From: Syntrophomonadaceae bacterium
Lineage (GTDB): Bacteria; Bacillota; Dethiobacteria; DTU022
Reading direction: 5' to 3'
NCBI GenBank assembly: GCA_007136055.1
Contig: SLHT01000191.1
Span: forward strand, 1-5,006
DNA length: 5,006 nt
Shown here: positions 4,858 to 5,006 of the stretch, piece by piece
Layout: each line of letters begins with the position of its first letter
Position numbering within the stretch: position 1 is the first letter of the stretch
The notes under the pieces: generated by a model
Told to the model about the DNA's origin: nothing
The model's input: the letters and a program-made list of their open reading frames with translations, nothing else
Database searches by the model: none
Program-made: the position numbers and the translations under genes

Positions 4858-5006
4858 TATTTAAATCCCCGGTAACTCAAAAATTCAGCCCCCTCATCTT
4901 GTTCTTTCAATATCAGGGGCAGTTCCGGGTATGGGAAGTTCCGGATCAACCTCAGGAACCGGTACCATCGCATATTCAGCGGGGCCAAGCCTGAGGTTTG
5001 ATGCCA
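4857..5006 (-). pseudogene. C-terminal tail of an unidentified minus-strand gene, possible frameshift
   Basis: Two frames are open from the right edge. One ends at TAA 4857-4859, its last residues being LILKEQDEGAEFLSYRGFK, and that stop overlaps the ATG of the PHP relic as TAATG. The other gives LRLGPAEYAMVPVPEVDPEL and ends at TGA 4894-4896. The second reads more like protein in the upstream half, and the first in the downstream half. They cross at a near-tandem repeat (4913-4944) whose 16-nt period would shift frame. My reading is one original gene ending ...EVDPELP-LILKEQ...RGFK, now frameshifted. I do not recognise the family, and the tail is too short to assign function. Coupling to the PHP relic suggests a shared operon. 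Confidence 0.45.
4913..4944 (-). repeat. imperfect 16-nt tandem repeat at a frame crossover
   Basis: On the minus strand CCGGAACTTCCCAT starts at 4944 and CCGGAACTGCCCCT starts at 4928, 12 of 14 bases matching. Each codes P-E-L-P, but in different frames because 16 is not a multiple of three. A duplication here would explain why coding character passes from one frame to another. The two mismatches mean it is not very recent, or that it is coincidental. Confidence 0.4.

Noticed and set aside
4536..4994. Plus-strand frames of 64 and 86 codons
   Set aside because: Antisense to the PHP relic and the upstream gene tail; no family signal.

Overview
The window looks like a decaying accessory locus from an AT-rich bacterium, most likely a Bacteroidota (Bacteroidetes) member that degrades glycans. 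This rests on four things: lipoprotein-type signal peptides on secreted esterases; a sulfatase C-terminus with the familiar 'DEWEMYDLESDP' signature next to GDPD, PHP and EEP phosphoesterases; an IS1380-like transposase of a type I associate with Bacteroidota; and weak or absent Shine-Dalgarno sites. I name no species.

Only two genes look intact. One is a minus-strand lipoprotein with two tandem glycerophosphodiester phosphodiesterase (GDPD) domains (729-2282). The other is a plus-strand lipoprotein with a complete PHP-domain metal site (3199-4449). Almost everything else is a fragment of a recognisable gene. These are: an EEP-family phosphoesterase whose first and last motifs are fused with the catalytic middle missing (253-510); the last ~68 residues of a sulfatase (532-738), joined to the end of the GDPD gene; a Tat-signal N-terminus carrying two stop codons (2407-2505), too short and broken to show as an open frame; an N-terminal piece of an IS1380-like transposase containing an apparent 45-nt palindromic insertion (2659-3174); a second PHP gene with an internal deletion, a frameshift and a lost C-terminus (4446-4857); and the end of an unidentified gene open in two frames, with a near-tandem 16-nt repeat where they cross (4857-5006).

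Layout, left to right: a possible 16-codon plus-strand gene tail (1-51); an unassigned spacer (52-252); the minus-strand series EEP relic, sulfatase relic, GDPD; a spacer holding the Tat relic and an 11-bp direct repeat; plus-strand transposase relic and intact PHP gene; then the minus-strand PHP relic and upstream gene tail, reading toward the plus-strand PHP gene so that the two stops overlap in one TTAA.

The shared theme is exported hydrolases of phosphate and sulfate esters: GDPD, PHP, EEP and sulfatase. My inference is that an ancestral minus-strand cluster released phosphate or sulfate from extracellular organic esters and has since been eroded by deletions and frameshifts, with a plus-strand transposase-PHP block now lying inside it. 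I saw no CRISPR, tRNA, rRNA or defence system. The notable point is how clearly the deletions can be read from the surviving motifs.
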